64,000 nucleotides of DNA, from NCBI RefSeq assembly GCF_015767635.1, contig NZ_CP065230.1:2542001-2606000 (forward strand), read 5' to 3'. Below the pieces are notes generated by a model. It was not told the origin of the DNA, searched no databases, and saw only the letters and a list, made by a program, of their open reading frames with translations. A program made the position numbers and the translations under genes. Numbering within the stretch: the stretch's first letter is position 1; each line of letters starts with the position of its first letter. This DNA comes from Halomonas sp. A40-4 (GTDB lineage Bacteria > Pseudomonadota > Gammaproteobacteria > Pseudomonadales > Halomonadaceae). Positions 42,932 to 52,426 of the stretch are shown piece after piece.

Positions 42932-44447
42932 CGAATGCGTCGTTTTTTGATCGAGATAAGTTAAGTGGTAATCCGAGCAGCGTCAGCAAGGCAGCGAGTA
43001 TCCAAGCGAGCCCGCTACCGGTGCGACTGAAAGGGGTTAGACCTTGCATAGGGGTCACCTCGCCAGTTAAACCGGTCTGTTCAAACTGTGGGGCGCGGGC
43101 AGTGACGTGACCTTGGGCATCGATGATGGCCGTCACGCCATTACTGGTGGCACGAAGTAGGTGACGGCCATTTTCCAAGGCACGTAGACGTGCCATTTGA
43201 AGATGTTGCTGTGGGCCAATGGAACGCCCGAACCACGTATCGTTGGAAACCGTCAATAGCAGCTCGGCATTACGCGCCTGTTGGGCGACATGGTCGGCAA
43301 AAATGATCTCGTAACAGATGGCAGTGCCAATGGTAGTTCCAGCCACGTGTAACGGAGCCTGTACGTCTGACCCAGGGGTCAGGCGGGGTGCTGGCAAGTC
43401 GAAAAAAGCAAGGGTGTCAGCGAGGAGGCTTTGGAATGGCAAATACTCGCCAAAGGGTACTAAGTGCGCTTTCTGGTATTCGCCTTGCACATCATTTAGC
43501 CCTATGACGCTGTTATAAGAGCGCCCTTCACCATCGCGTTGCAAAATGCCAGTTAACAAGGCGGTGTCAGGCCCCAGGTCTGACGCTACTTGCTCAAGTA
43601 TTCGCTGTGCTTCCTGCTCAAGCATGGGAAGGGCTGCCTCGGGCCAAACGATGAGATCGATATCCTTTGCTTGCTCCCGTGTCATCGCCGTGTAGATACT
43701 GATCGCCTCGCGCTGCCCTTGTGCAGTCCACTTAATGCGCTGATCAAGATTCCCTTGCAGCAATGCCACCTGGATGGGCTTGCCAGCCGGGGTTGTCCAT
43801 TGGGCGGGCAATAGGAATGGAACGATCCACAGGCCAGCCATTGGGACGAGAAAAACCCAGCGGCGACGCAGTACCTCTACCCCTAACGTGCCTGTCAGCG
43901 CGGTAATGAGTGACAGCAAGTACACACCACCAACGGGCGCCCATGGGGCTAATGGAGAATCTATCTGAGAGGTGCCTAACAATAACCAGGGGAAGCCGGT
44001 GAACAACCAGGTGCGTAGCCATTCGCTCACCACCCACATACCGGCAAAGCTAAGAAAGGCTAACCGTGGCCCCGTGATGCATCGATAGAGCCCAAAGGGG
44101 ATTGCAAAAAAGAGCGCCAGGGCGCTGATAAAGAGAGTGGTGAGGAGCATCGCCACCACGGCCCCGGTGCCACCGAAATCGTGAATAGCAACGAAGACCC
44201 ACGATGTGCCAGAACCGAACAGGCCTACCCCATAGCACCACCCACGTAGGGTGGCCATGGCGGGCGTTAGCGACTGTATCTTCCAATAGACCAGTGCCAC
44301 GGCCACTGGGCCAAGCCACCATAGGGAAAAGGGGGCGGCACTCAAGGTGGTCAATACCCCAGCGGCGAGCGCTACAACGCAATCGACTATTGGTGAAAGT
44401 CGCCCAGCAAAAAGCGTATATTTTTTTTCTTGATCGAGCGAATCCAT
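42897..44447 (-). CDS. lnt: Apolipoprotein N-acyltransferase, metal-operon copy
   Basis: 516 residues. About six N-terminal membrane helices (PIVDCVVALAAGVLTTLSAA...), then a periplasmic nitrilase domain with catalytic Glu in VWPEAALPML, Lys in YQKAHLVPFGEYLP and Cys in GTAICYEIIFAD. Adds the third acyl chain to lipoproteins. The start at 44447 is four bases after the lspA stop. Most genomes keep their housekeeping lnt near ybeX; this copy is probably a second one. Confidence 0.93.
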   Translation of the reverse strand: MDSLDQEKKYTLFAGRLSPIVDCVVALAAGVLTTLSAAPFSLWWLGPVAVALVYWKIQSLTPAMATLRGWCYGVGLFGSGTSWVFVAIHDFGGTGAVVAMLLTTLFISALALFFAIPFGLYRCITGPRLAFLSFAGMWVVSEWLRTWLFTGFPWLLLGTSQIDSPLAPWAPVGGVYLLSLITALTGTLGVEVLRRRWVFLVPMAGLWIVPFLLPAQWTTPAGKPIQVALLQGNLDQRIKWTAQGQREAISIYTAMTREQAKDIDLIVWPEAALPMLEQEAQRILEQVASDLGPDTALLTGILQRDGEGRSYNSVIGLNDVQGEYQKAHLVPFGEYLPFQSLLADTLAFFDLPAPRLTPGSDVQAPLHVAGTTIGTAICYEIIFADHVAQQARNAELLLTVSNDTWFGRSIGPQQHLQMARLRALENGRHLLRATSNGVTAIIDAQGHVTARAPQFEQTGLTGEVTPMQGLTPFSRTGSGLAWILAALLTLLGLPLNLSRSKNDAFDEKEPRDVLGK

Positions 44448-44451
44448 ATCG

Positions 44452-44955
44452 TTACTCAGTGCGCTTAAAAGCAGGACGCTCACGCCATAACGCCACTGCG
44501 TATATCATTACACCTATCAATAACGCGATATCGGCCATGTTAAAGGCGGGCCAATGCCATTCGCCCCAGTAAACGTCCAGATAGTCGACGACGTACCCAC
44601 GCGCTAAGCGATCAACGGTATTACCGAGTGCGCCGCCAAGAATCAAACTGTACGCACAGGCCTCCAAGCGCGGCAGGGGTTTGCATAGCTGCACGAGCAA
44701 TACGACGATGACCACCAACGCTAAACCAAGAAAGAGGTAGCGCTGCCAACCACCTGCCTCCGCGAGAAAGCTAAAAGCGGCTCCTGTATTACCGGTGTAT
44801 ACCCAGTTAAAAAACGGCGTTAGCGGGATGACTTGGCCAAACGACATCTGGGCATGCACGATTTCTTTGACAAGTTGATCGGCTAGAGCCATCACGCAAG
44901 CGAGTGTGAACCATGGCCAACGACGTGAAGGACTATCGTTTGGCGCTGTTCTCAT
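44452..44955 (-). CDS. lspA: Signal peptidase II, second copy
   Basis: 167 residues, four membrane helices, catalytic Asp motifs GNTVDRLARGYVVDYLD and FNMADIALLIGV. Start at 44955 overlaps the zntA stop as ATGA, so translational coupling is likely. Differs from the ISL3-borne copy at 14642 and belongs to the PbrC-type metal-linked LspA group by context. Confidence 0.93.
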   Translation of the reverse strand: MRTAPNDSPSRRWPWFTLACVMALADQLVKEIVHAQMSFGQVIPLTPFFNWVYTGNTGAAFSFLAEAGGWQRYLFLGLALVVIVVLLVQLCKPLPRLEACAYSLILGGALGNTVDRLARGYVVDYLDVYWGEWHWPAFNMADIALLIGVMIYAVALWRERPAFKRTE

Positions 44956-47138
44956 GACGTTGTTTTTCCTTGAGACAGGCCTGTCAACGCGGTATTGGGC
45001 GAAAAGCGGTAACCCAGCAGTCGCATGGCGTTCAACGTCACCAGAACGGTAGCACCGGTATCGGCCATCACCGCAATCCACATACCGGTAATACCCAGAG
45101 CCGTCGTGACTAGGAAAATGGCTTTTAAGCCAAGGGCGAGAACAACGTTGGTTTTCACATTGCGCAGCGTGGCACGAGAGAGGTCTATCAGCTCAGCGAT
45201 GCCGGTAACGCGGTTCTTGAGCAAGGCTGCATCGGCGGTTTCCAACGCCACATCCGTGCCGCCCCCCATGGCGATACCGACATCGGCTGCCGCGAGCGCC
45301 GGTGCATCGTTGATGCCATCGCCTACTTTACCGATGGGGCCACGGCCTGCCGCTTGCCAGTCTCGAACATAGGCTGCCTTGTCTTCAGGCATCAGTTCGC
45401 CGTACGCTTCAATGCCTAAGCGACCCCCAGTGGCAGCGACGGTGCGGGCATTATCACCGCTGAGCATGACCGCCTGTACGCCTAAACGCGATAGCGCCGC
45501 TAGGCCTTCAAGGGCATCTTCGCGTGGCTCATCGCGAACAGCGATCAAGCCCAACAAACGCTCGCCTTCGACGAGGAGAGCGAGGCTCTTGCCGGCTTCT
45601 TCTAACGCGACAATCCGAGCACTGAGACTTTCATCAAGGATGACCTGCTCGTGAAGGTGACGAGGCGTTATTAAGCTCAGCTCGCGACCCTCCACCTGGC
45701 CTGAGATACCGCGCCCCGCCAGAGCGCGGCTGCCGGTGGCGGTGGGGAGGTTTAGGCCCGACTGTCGGGCATGCTCAACGATAGCCGTGGCGATAGGGTG
45801 ACTGGAATCTCGCTCTATCGCGGCGGCAAGCCGTAATACATCGTCATCGTTTCCCTCGGTGATCCAAGATTCCACATCCGTGACTCTTGGGGTACCCGCA
45901 GTCAGGGTGCCCGTCTTGTCTAATGCCACCAAACGAAGCTTACCTAACTGTTCAAGAACGGCTCCCCCTTTGATCAGTAGGCCGCGCCGAGCGCCCGCCG
46001 AGAGACCTGCGGCGATGGCGGCTGGGGTAGAAATGACCAACGCGCAGGGGCATGCGATTAACAGCAATGCTAACGCACGGTAAATCGACTCCGACCATGC
46101 CATGGTCGATACCAGCGGTGGCACTATCGCCATCAGTAGGGCGAGTAAGACGACGGCGGGCATATAGTAATACGCAAAACGATCAATGAAGCGTGCTATC
46201 GGTGCCTTGGCGGCCTGTGCTTCTTCAACTAGGCGAATAACGCGTGCGATCGTATTGTCATCAGCGCCTCGTGTTACCTCCACTTCCAGGGCGGCATCAA
46301 GATTCACTGTGCCAGCAAAAATGTCATCACCAGGCGCTCGCGAACGGGGGATGGACTCGCCGTTTACCGGCGACTCGTCAAGGTCGGACGTGCCCACCAG
46401 GATGCGTCCATCGCAAGGAACGCGATCACCGGGCCGCACCAGCACACGCTGACCGGGTTTAAGTGACTCCGCCGAGACGTCACGCAGATGGCCATTGTCC
46501 ATCAGCCTCGCCGTTGAGGGTGTTAAATTTGCCAAGGCTGAGATACTGCGGCGCGCCCGTGAAGCAGCTACCCCTTCGAGTAGCTCACCTACGGCGAACA
46601 AGAACACGACCATCGCAGCTTCAGCGGCAGCATCGATGGCCAATGCGCCAAGCGCAGCGATGCACATCAGCATCTCGATGGTAAAGGGATTGCGCATCTT
46701 GAGAGCGCCCCAGGCACTCTGCGCAATGGGCATTAAGCCGACCAGCGTGGCCAAAATGAAAGGCATATTACCCAGCGCAGGCCATGCCAAACGAAGCGCG
46801 AAGGCCACTATCAGCAGATTGCCTGTGATAATGACCAAGCGCCCTTTAGCGGTTTGCCACCAAGAGGGTGAAGCACCAGATGCGCGTGTTTGGCCATCAT
46901 GGGAAGCCACTTGATAGCCTAGTTCGTTCAGGATGCCATCAATGGTTTTTCGCGAGGGGGCCCCGTGATCGTGGTGGTGAATCTTCACCGATCCCGTGAC
47001 CGAGCTTGCCGTTACTTCCTCAATGCCTTCCAGCCGCTCTAGCGCCGACACAACCTTGCGCTCACAACCGCCGCAGTCCATGCCTTCAACACGCAGCGTC
47101 AAGGTGGTAGGCGCTGTTGTCGGCGTTGATGTTTTCAT
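44952..47138 (-). CDS. zntA: Zn/Cd/Pb-exporting P1B-type ATPase
   Basis: 728 residues. HMA domain with GMDCGGCERKV and a His cluster IHHHDH just after, eight membrane helices, CPC motif IACPCALVISTPAA, phosphorylation DKTGTLT, SERF-like HP motif DSSHPIATA, hinge GDGINDAPA and final membrane Asp DTGATVLVTLNAMRLL. The last one marks the Zn/Cd/Pb subgroup. Start at 47138 with GGAGAGG upstream. Controlled by the MerR-type promoter at 47172. Confidence 0.95.
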   Translation of the reverse strand: MKTSTPTTAPTTLTLRVEGMDCGGCERKVVSALERLEGIEEVTASSVTGSVKIHHHDHGAPSRKTIDGILNELGYQVASHDGQTRASGASPSWWQTAKGRLVIITGNLLIVAFALRLAWPALGNMPFILATLVGLMPIAQSAWGALKMRNPFTIEMLMCIAALGALAIDAAAEAAMVVFLFAVGELLEGVAASRARRSISALANLTPSTARLMDNGHLRDVSAESLKPGQRVLVRPGDRVPCDGRILVGTSDLDESPVNGESIPRSRAPGDDIFAGTVNLDAALEVEVTRGADDNTIARVIRLVEEAQAAKAPIARFIDRFAYYYMPAVVLLALLMAIVPPLVSTMAWSESIYRALALLLIACPCALVISTPAAIAAGLSAGARRGLLIKGGAVLEQLGKLRLVALDKTGTLTAGTPRVTDVESWITEGNDDDVLRLAAAIERDSSHPIATAIVEHARQSGLNLPTATGSRALAGRGISGQVEGRELSLITPRHLHEQVILDESLSARIVALEEAGKSLALLVEGERLLGLIAVRDEPREDALEGLAALSRLGVQAVMLSGDNARTVAATGGRLGIEAYGELMPEDKAAYVRDWQAAGRGPIGKVGDGINDAPALAAADVGIAMGGGTDVALETADAALLKNRVTGIAELIDLSRATLRNVKTNVVLALGLKAIFLVTTALGITGMWIAVMADTGATVLVTLNAMRLLGYRFSPNTALTGLSQGKTTS

Positions 47139-47171
47139 GGTGCCTCTCCTCCCAATGGGCTATGGTTTTGA

Positions 47172-47202
47172 ATTGTAAACCTTGTAGCAACTACAGCTTC
47201 AA
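47172..47202 (-). promoter_or_regulatory. MerR-type promoter/operator of the zntA operon
   Basis: On the minus strand TTGAAG (47202-47197), 19-base spacer, TACAAT (47177-47172). The spacer dyad contains CTGTAG and CTACAAG around TTG. Nearly the same sequence precedes the CDF gene at 51298. Divergent from merR, whose gene starts 23 bp further on. Confidence 0.8.
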
Positions 47203-47224
47203 GCCCTGCATAAGGAGTTTTACC

Positions 47225-47683
47225 ATGTCAATGATGGGGCAAAGTATCAGCATTGGTGAGTTAGCACGACGAGCCGATTGCAAACCTGAAACGGTTCGTT
47301 ATTACGAGCGTATTGGGCTGCTGCGCGATGCGACACGAACCGGCGGGGGGCAACGCCGCTATGGAGAAGACGCAGTACGGCGTTTGACCTTCATTCGCCA
47401 TGCCCGAGACTTTGGCTTTTCGGTGGAGTCAGTGCGAGAGCTTTTGGCCATGTCAGATCAACCTGATATGTCTTGCCAAGAAGTCGATGCCATCGCCACG
47501 CATCACCTAAAGAAAGTGGAGTCCCGCCTTCGACGTCTGTCCGCACTGCGTGAGGAGCTTCAACGGATGGTCACGCAGTGTGCCGGTGGCAAAGTGGAAA
47601 GCTGCCGAATTATTGAGGTCATCAGTGATCATCAGCTCTGTGTCACTGAAAACTCGCATGGAGGGGCTCACGACTTGGGTTAG
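47225..47683 (+). CDS. MerR-family Zn/Cd/Pb regulator
   Basis: 152 residues. MerR helix-turn-helix (SIGELARRADCKPETVRYYE), dimer helix and C-terminal Cys region with MSCQEVDA, QCAGGKVESC and CVTENSHGGAH. This Cys set (a Cys in the HTH, a pair near residue 115, a His-rich tail) resembles PbrR/CadR/ZntR. Start at 47225 (AAGGAG upstream). Divergent to zntA; probably controls both zntA and the CDF gene. Confidence 0.88.
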   Translation: MSMMGQSISIGELARRADCKPETVRYYERIGLLRDATRTGGGQRRYGEDAVRRLTFIRHARDFGFSVESVRELLAMSDQPDMSCQEVDAIATHHLKKVESRLRRLSALREELQRMVTQCAGGKVESCRIIEVISDHQLCVTENSHGGAHDLG

Positions 47684-47712
47684 AATCAACGTGACTCTCC
47701 CCTCCCAATGGG

Positions 47713-48495
47713 TTAGCCCAGCGAGACATCCAAAAACAGCATGAGTACCAATCCGATGGAAAGGCCCAGCGTGGCCTTTTTTTGGTGCCCGCTCCGATGA
47801 GTTTCGGGAATAATCTCATGACTGATCACATACAACATCGCTCCCGCCGCAAAGGCCAATCCCCAGGGAAGTAGCGCTTGTGACATGCTGACGACCCCAG
47901 CGCCTAATAAGCCACCCAGCGGTTCAACAAGCCCCGTGAGGGCGGCAATCGTCCATGACCGCCAACGTGAATAACCGACGCTTAGCAGTGATACTGCTAC
48001 GGCCAGTCCTTCTGGGGCATTCTGAAGTCCAATGCCAATCGCCAGCGGCATGCCTCCTTCGCTTCCCCCTGCGCCGAAGGCCACGCCAACGGCCAGCCCT
48101 TCTGGCAGGTTGTGTATCGTAATGGCAATAATAAATAACCAGATACGACGTAATGAGGCAGCCTCCGGCCCTTCTCGTCCCTGCTCGAAGTGCTCATGAG
48201 GTAAGAGCTCGTTCAGTAGTGCTACCGTTCCAATCCCTAGCAAGATGGCTGCGCAGGCAATGGCAGCAGGCACAACGCTACCTCCATAACGCAGCTCCGA
48301 GGCTTCTAAGGAGGGTATGATCAGCGAGAAGAATGAGGCCGCTAGCATGACGCCAGCGGCGAACCCCAACGCTAAATCGCGAACACCACGATTCGGAGTT
48401 TTGGTAAACAAGACGGGAAGCGCACCGATAGCCGTCATCAAGCCCGCCGCAAGGCTTGCCAATACCCCCATGGTGACGAGAGAAACCTCTTCCAT
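47713..48495 (-). CDS. ZIP-family divalent metal transporter
   Basis: 260 residues, eight membrane segments. The two metal-site helices read ITIHNLPEGLAVGVA and LQNAPEGLAVAVSL (HNxPEG type), as in ZupT/GufA. ZIP proteins move zinc into the cytoplasm or, in some cases, other divalent ions. An importer beside exporters might serve zinc supply after efflux; direction is inferred from the family. Convergent with merR; a merR terminator hairpin overlaps its 3' end. Confidence 0.92.
   Translation of the reverse strand: MEEVSLVTMGVLASLAAGLMTAIGALPVLFTKTPNRGVRDLALGFAAGVMLAASFFSLIIPSLEASELRYGGSVVPAAIACAAILLGIGTVALLNELLPHEHFEQGREGPEAASLRRIWLFIIAITIHNLPEGLAVGVAFGAGGSEGGMPLAIGIGLQNAPEGLAVAVSLLSVGYSRWRSWTIAALTGLVEPLGGLLGAGVVSMSQALLPWGLAFAAGAMLYVISHEIIPETHRSGHQKKATLGLSIGLVLMLFLDVSLG
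47759..47783 (+). terminator. Terminator of merR lying within the zip 3' end
   Basis: AAGGCC and GGCCTT around CAGCGT, followed by TTTTTTT on the plus strand. It lies inside the last codons of the convergent zip gene, about 76 bp after the merR stop. Confidence 0.65.
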
Positions 48496-48605
48496 ATATT
48501 ACCTATGTAGTGATAGCTGAGTGATCAAATGGCTCGGGTTCCATAAAGAGGCAAGCACACGTTCACGTTGCTAACGATCTATGCAAAGCTGTTAAGCATG
48601 GGTCG

Positions 48606-49598
48606 TTATGGCTCGTTAAACGAGATCAAGTCATAAATGGACGCCGTGCCGATAGCATGTTCCAAGCGATCTCTTGCCTCGTAAAGTGACGCTTGATATT
48701 CACTCTGAGTCGGCTGTTCGCCCAACATGATGCGCTGACCTTGATCAAGGGGGTCAACAGGCTGGTTATTGACTCTCACTTCGTAATGCAGGTTGGGGCC
48801 CGTGGCGACCCCGGACGAACCTACCTCTCCGAGCGACTCCCCCGCGTTGACTAAATCCCCAACCACTAACTGTGGGGAAAATCGGCTAAGGTGTGTGTAG
48901 CGACTCATTGCTCCTGTGTCGTGCTCCACCTCGATCACCTGCCCATATCCCCCTTGGCGACCCATAAAGGATACGCGCCCAGGTGCGGTGGCGATTACCG
49001 GTGTTCCCGTCGGTGCAGCTAAGTCAATCCCATTATGAGGACGAACTCCTCCATACACAGGATGTCGCCGATTCCCAAAGCGAGACGTTAAGCGAGCACT
49101 AAGCACGGGCAACCGCAACGTGCCTAGAAGGGTATTGCTTTTGAAAAGAGCAACGTCACCCTTTGGAGTGACCGGCCATATAACCTCTAGGGGCTCTGCC
49201 TGATCAGGCAGAGCGGCATAACTGAGGCGTGGTGGCCCAACTCGAGTGCCGTCTTGGCGTCGATCTTCTTCCCACACTAACTGGATACGTTCACTGCCTG
49301 AAAACGCCAGCGGAGATTCGATAAATTCGCTGAGCAGTGTTTCCAATTTAGTGGCGAAACGCGTAGGGACACCTTTTGCTGCCAAGGCCTCGTAGAGGGT
49401 GGTATCAATGATGACATCACGCCCAAAGGTCAGGGTATCAACGCTTGCGAGCGGCGAGGTGCCTTCTTGCTCGCTAGCCGCCTGTAACCTGGCGGGGGTT
49501 GGTTCAGACGGCGGCAACGAAAGATGCGTTTGCCAATTGGCTTGGGCTAGCAGGGGGTAAAAACCCACTAAGCCTAATAACCACCAGCGCTGCATCAC
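48606..49598 (-). CDS. M23-family peptidoglycan endopeptidase
   Basis: 330 residues. Signal peptide at the start (WWLLGLVGFYPLLAQA), then a helical region and the LytM/M23 domain with HNGIDLAAPTGTPV and HYEVRVNNQPVDP (H-x-D and H-x-H zinc motifs). It cleaves peptide cross-links in the cell wall. Start overlaps the stop of the DsbA-like gene as ATGA. No other gene lies between it and the ZIP gene. Pairs functionally with the L,D-transpeptidase at 41819. Confidence 0.92.
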   Translation of the reverse strand: MMQRWWLLGLVGFYPLLAQANWQTHLSLPPSEPTPARLQAASEQEGTSPLASVDTLTFGRDVIIDTTLYEALAAKGVPTRFATKLETLLSEFIESPLAFSGSERIQLVWEEDRRQDGTRVGPPRLSYAALPDQAEPLEVIWPVTPKGDVALFKSNTLLGTLRLPVLSARLTSRFGNRRHPVYGGVRPHNGIDLAAPTGTPVIATAPGRVSFMGRQGGYGQVIEVEHDTGAMSRYTHLSRFSPQLVVGDLVNAGESLGEVGSSGVATGPNLHYEVRVNNQPVDPLDQGQRIMLGEQPTQSEYQASLYEARDRLEHAIGTASIYDLISFNEP

Positions 49599-50272
49599 TG
49601 ACCTTCCTCGTCATCAGAGATCTCCGCTACTTCACTCTCAACGGCATCAATCAGCTTTTGCATACCAAAGGGGTCTAATGGCTCACCATTGACAAAAAAA
49701 GTGGGTGTTTGGCGAATCTGATTGGCTCTGACATCCGCCATGTCTTGGTCTATCACCGCCTGCACCTCAGCAGAAGTAAGTTGCTCTTCGGCAGCGGCAC
49801 GATCAAGGCCCCCTTGGCTCGCGATATCGAGGATAGCGGATTCATCAAAACTGCCATGCGAGGCCCATTCCTCCTGGCGAGCCAGCAGCCTCTCCAGTAC
49901 CGGTTCAAAGACGCCCTGACGACGAGCGACTTCTAATACTCGAATGGCCTTGTTTGATACGTCGCCGTGGAAAGGAGTGTAACGCACGATAAGCCGTACT
50001 TTTTCTGGGTAGGTTTCCAGAATACTTTTTGTCAGGGGGTAGAAAGCACGGCAGGCTTCGCAAGCCGGATCGAAGAATTCCACAATCGTCACCGGCGCGT
50101 CTTCTCGTCCCAAGATGGGGGAGTGTGAACGCACCAAGGAGTCCTCGGCCTGGGCACCACTCTCTTTTGCTGCCTGAGCTTGCATGTCAAAGAGGGCAGG
50201 TTTCGATACGGCGACGATCGCAGCGGTCAGCATTAACGTACCGGCCAATATAAAAGACGCTTTTTTGAACAT
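49595..50272 (-). CDS. DsbA-like thiol oxidoreductase
   Basis: 225 residues with an N-terminal membrane anchor or signal peptide (FILAGTLMLTAAIVAVS) and a thioredoxin domain with an insertion. Active site FFDPACEACRAFYP (CEAC); cis-Pro in RQTPTFFVNG. Extended acidic C-terminus (EISDDEEGQ). It would oxidise or shuffle disulfides in envelope proteins. ATGA overlap with the M23 gene shows co-transcription. Confidence 0.88.
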   Translation of the reverse strand: MFKKASFILAGTLMLTAAIVAVSKPALFDMQAQAAKESGAQAEDSLVRSHSPILGREDAPVTIVEFFDPACEACRAFYPLTKSILETYPEKVRLIVRYTPFHGDVSNKAIRVLEVARRQGVFEPVLERLLARQEEWASHGSFDESAILDIASQGGLDRAAAEEQLTSAEVQAVIDQDMADVRANQIRQTPTFFVNGEPLDPFGMQKLIDAVESEVAEISDDEEGQ

Positions 50273-50383
50273 GTTTCTCTCTCTGTCTCAACGATGGGGT
50301 AGAAAAGTCGGGTTGCAAAATAAGACAATCGCACGGACTAAGCTGCTCGCTAGCTACCTGAGCCGTGAGTCGACCTCGGTCTG

Positions 50384-51298
50384 TCACCCATGACCATATA
50401 GATTGGCATTTTGATGCGCGTGGTCACTATGCTCAAACTCTAGGCTGGAATGAGCAATATTGAAGCGCGTTTTAATCTGCTCCTTGATCTCTGCTTTGAC
50501 GGATTCAAGCTGCTGCCAGCCGTTTTCTGTCAGAACTACGTGGCAATCAAGGGCTGCCATGTTTTCCTGCATCTGCCATAGATGCATATGGTGAATATCC
50601 TGGACCCCCTCGATATCTCGTACGGTCTCAACGACTACCTGCCCGTCAATATCCGGGGGAGATCCCAGCATAAGCGTACGGATAGGGCCACCAATTTCAG
50701 AGAAGGCAAGGTAAAGAATATATAGCGCAATCCCTATCGTGATCGCGGGGTCTACCCAGCGCATGTCGTACAGTAAAATAAGCGAACCACCGATAATCAC
50801 GGCGATGGAAGCAAACGCATCCGATAAGTTATGCAGAAAAAGGGCGCGGATATTGACACTCCCTTTTTGCATTGACCACGTGAGCATGGCGGTTAGGGCA
50901 TCGACGACAAGCGCGACGCCACCAATAATCACGATCGTCCATCCCTCTATCTCAGGAGGATCGATCATCCGCATAGCGCCTTCGTAAATCAGGTAGACGC
51001 CGACAATAATGAGGGTTGTGTAGTTGATGAGTGCTGCCACTATCTCGATCCGGCCATAGCCAAAAGTCATGTGCGCATCGGCGGGCCGCCTGGCGATTTT
51101 ACGAGCGGCAAAGGCAATGACTAACGCAGCCATGTCAGAAAAGTTATGTAACGCATCAGCGATCAGCGATAGGCTTCCCGCCATAATACCACCGACGATT
51201 TGAGCGATGGTTAAGAGCCCATTGGCCCAAATGGAGATGCTGACGCGCCGGTCGCCAGAGGCAGGATCAATGTGGGGATGATCATGATGATGTCCCAT
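50384..51298 (-). CDS. CDF-family Zn/Cd exporter (CzcD/ZitB type)
   Basis: 304 residues. N-terminal His/Asp cluster MGHHHDHPHIDP, six membrane segments with the metal-site residues IADALHNFSDMAALV (HxxxD) and LHNLSDAFASIAV. C-terminal cytoplasmic domain HLWQMQENMAALDCHV. Exports Zn/Cd in exchange for protons. Preceded by a MerR-type promoter very like that of zntA. Confidence 0.94.
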   Translation of the reverse strand: MGHHHDHPHIDPASGDRRVSISIWANGLLTIAQIVGGIMAGSLSLIADALHNFSDMAALVIAFAARKIARRPADAHMTFGYGRIEIVAALINYTTLIIVGVYLIYEGAMRMIDPPEIEGWTIVIIGGVALVVDALTAMLTWSMQKGSVNIRALFLHNLSDAFASIAVIIGGSLILLYDMRWVDPAITIGIALYILYLAFSEIGGPIRTLMLGSPPDIDGQVVVETVRDIEGVQDIHHMHLWQMQENMAALDCHVVLTENGWQQLESVKAEIKEQIKTRFNIAHSSLEFEHSDHAHQNANLYGHG

Positions 51299-51331
51299 CT
51301 GTTACCCTCTCTCGAATTATTGCTTCTTGGC

Positions 51332-51362
51332 ACTATAAAACCTCTAGCAACTAAAGCTTCAA
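51332..51362 (-). promoter_or_regulatory. MerR-type promoter/operator of the CDF gene
   Basis: On the minus strand TTGAAG (51362-51357), 19-base spacer, TATAGT (51337-51332). The spacer has the same TAGTTGCTA core as the zntA promoter. Suggests the same regulator, the MerR at 47225, acts on both. Confidence 0.75.
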
Positions 51363-51501
51363 CCCTTGAGCATTGTTTATTTGCACCCCTGGATTGGGAA
51401 GCACGTCCCTAGCTCCCAAGCAAGTCATGGCGTGCTGGGCAGAAGTGATCATGTTTTAGGTACGGAGCTCAATCCACTTCATCCGGTAACGTCCAACCTC
51501 C

Positions 51502-52422
51502 ATGAGTAGATTCATTTATTTTGTCGAGGCGCACCTTGTCTGGTTTGTAATCGTCGTTGCGGGGGTAGGCTTACTTTTTCCGGCCACCGGAATAATGCTT
51601 GAGTTCGCGATTGGGCCATTACTGGCATTACTGATGTTGATCATCAGCCTCACATTCGATGCGCATGCAGTGCGCATCGTGTTCCGTAAGCCGTCACGGG
51701 AGCTGTTGGCATTGGGGCTGGTCTATGGGCCAATGTCGATTGCCGGGTGGCTAACGGGCCGTCTATTTTTTGGAAGCGGCCCGCTGGCTGTTGGCCAAAC
51801 TTTGCTCGGCACTCTGCCGACGGATGTGTCCTCTCCTCTTTTGGTACTGATGGCGAAAGGCAATGTGGCGCTTGCCGCTGTTTTCAACGCAGTCAACACT
51901 GCGTTTTGTCCGTTTATTGTGCCCTTCCTGTTTTTATGGCTCACCGGCCTCCAGTTAGATGTGCCGCTTGGCTCAATTATTCTTGAATTAACACTAATCG
52001 TGCTTGTTCCTACCGTGATTGGGGTCAGCTTGCGGACAAAGTTCTCGGCTTTCTTTGCACGGCATGATTCAGCGTATGCGGGGATAGGGTCAATTTTGTA
52101 TCTGCTGATCCTACTCGCCGTGGTCGGGCCGAATGCCGCCACGATCATTGGCTATGGCTGGTATGCGTTTGTGATTGCGGGGGCGGCCCTGTGCCTCAAT
52201 TTGATTGGGTACCTGGTAGGTATGTCCTCACGGTTACTCACCTCCGATCGCAAACAGGTGATTACCTATCTTTTCACGGTCAGTAAAAAGGAATTCAGCA
52301 TCGCCGCAGCGTTTGTCGCTGCTTCCGGTTTGCCATCAGAAATAGCGATTCCAGCCGCTTTTTTTGCAGTGATTCAAATGATCACTTCACCCATCGCCGC
52401 GAAGATTCTCGCCCAACACTAA
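51502..52422 (+). CDS. Bile acid:sodium symporter (BASS) family transporter
   Basis: 306 residues, about ten membrane segments. Family motifs GTLPTDVSSPLLVLMAKGN and AAAFVAASGLPSEIAIPAAF fit the BASS fold. It is not a clear ACR3 arsenite pump because the ACR3 signature Cys is not seen. The substrate is unknown. A neighbouring small gene follows 4 bp after the stop. Confidence 0.8.
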   Translation: MSRFIYFVEAHLVWFVIVVAGVGLLFPATGIMLEFAIGPLLALLMLIISLTFDAHAVRIVFRKPSRELLALGLVYGPMSIAGWLTGRLFFGSGPLAVGQTLLGTLPTDVSSPLLVLMAKGNVALAAVFNAVNTAFCPFIVPFLFLWLTGLQLDVPLGSIILELTLIVLVPTVIGVSLRTKFSAFFARHDSAYAGIGSILYLLILLAVVGPNAATIIGYGWYAFVIAGAALCLNLIGYLVGMSSRLLTSDRKQVITYLFTVSKKEFSIAAAFVAASGLPSEIAIPAAFFAVIQMITSPIAAKILAQH

Positions 52423-52426
52423 AGGG

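Noticed and set aside
51502..52422. Arsenite exporter ACR3
   Set aside because: The ACR3 Cys signature was not seen, no ars genes are nearby, and motifs fit the BASS family better.
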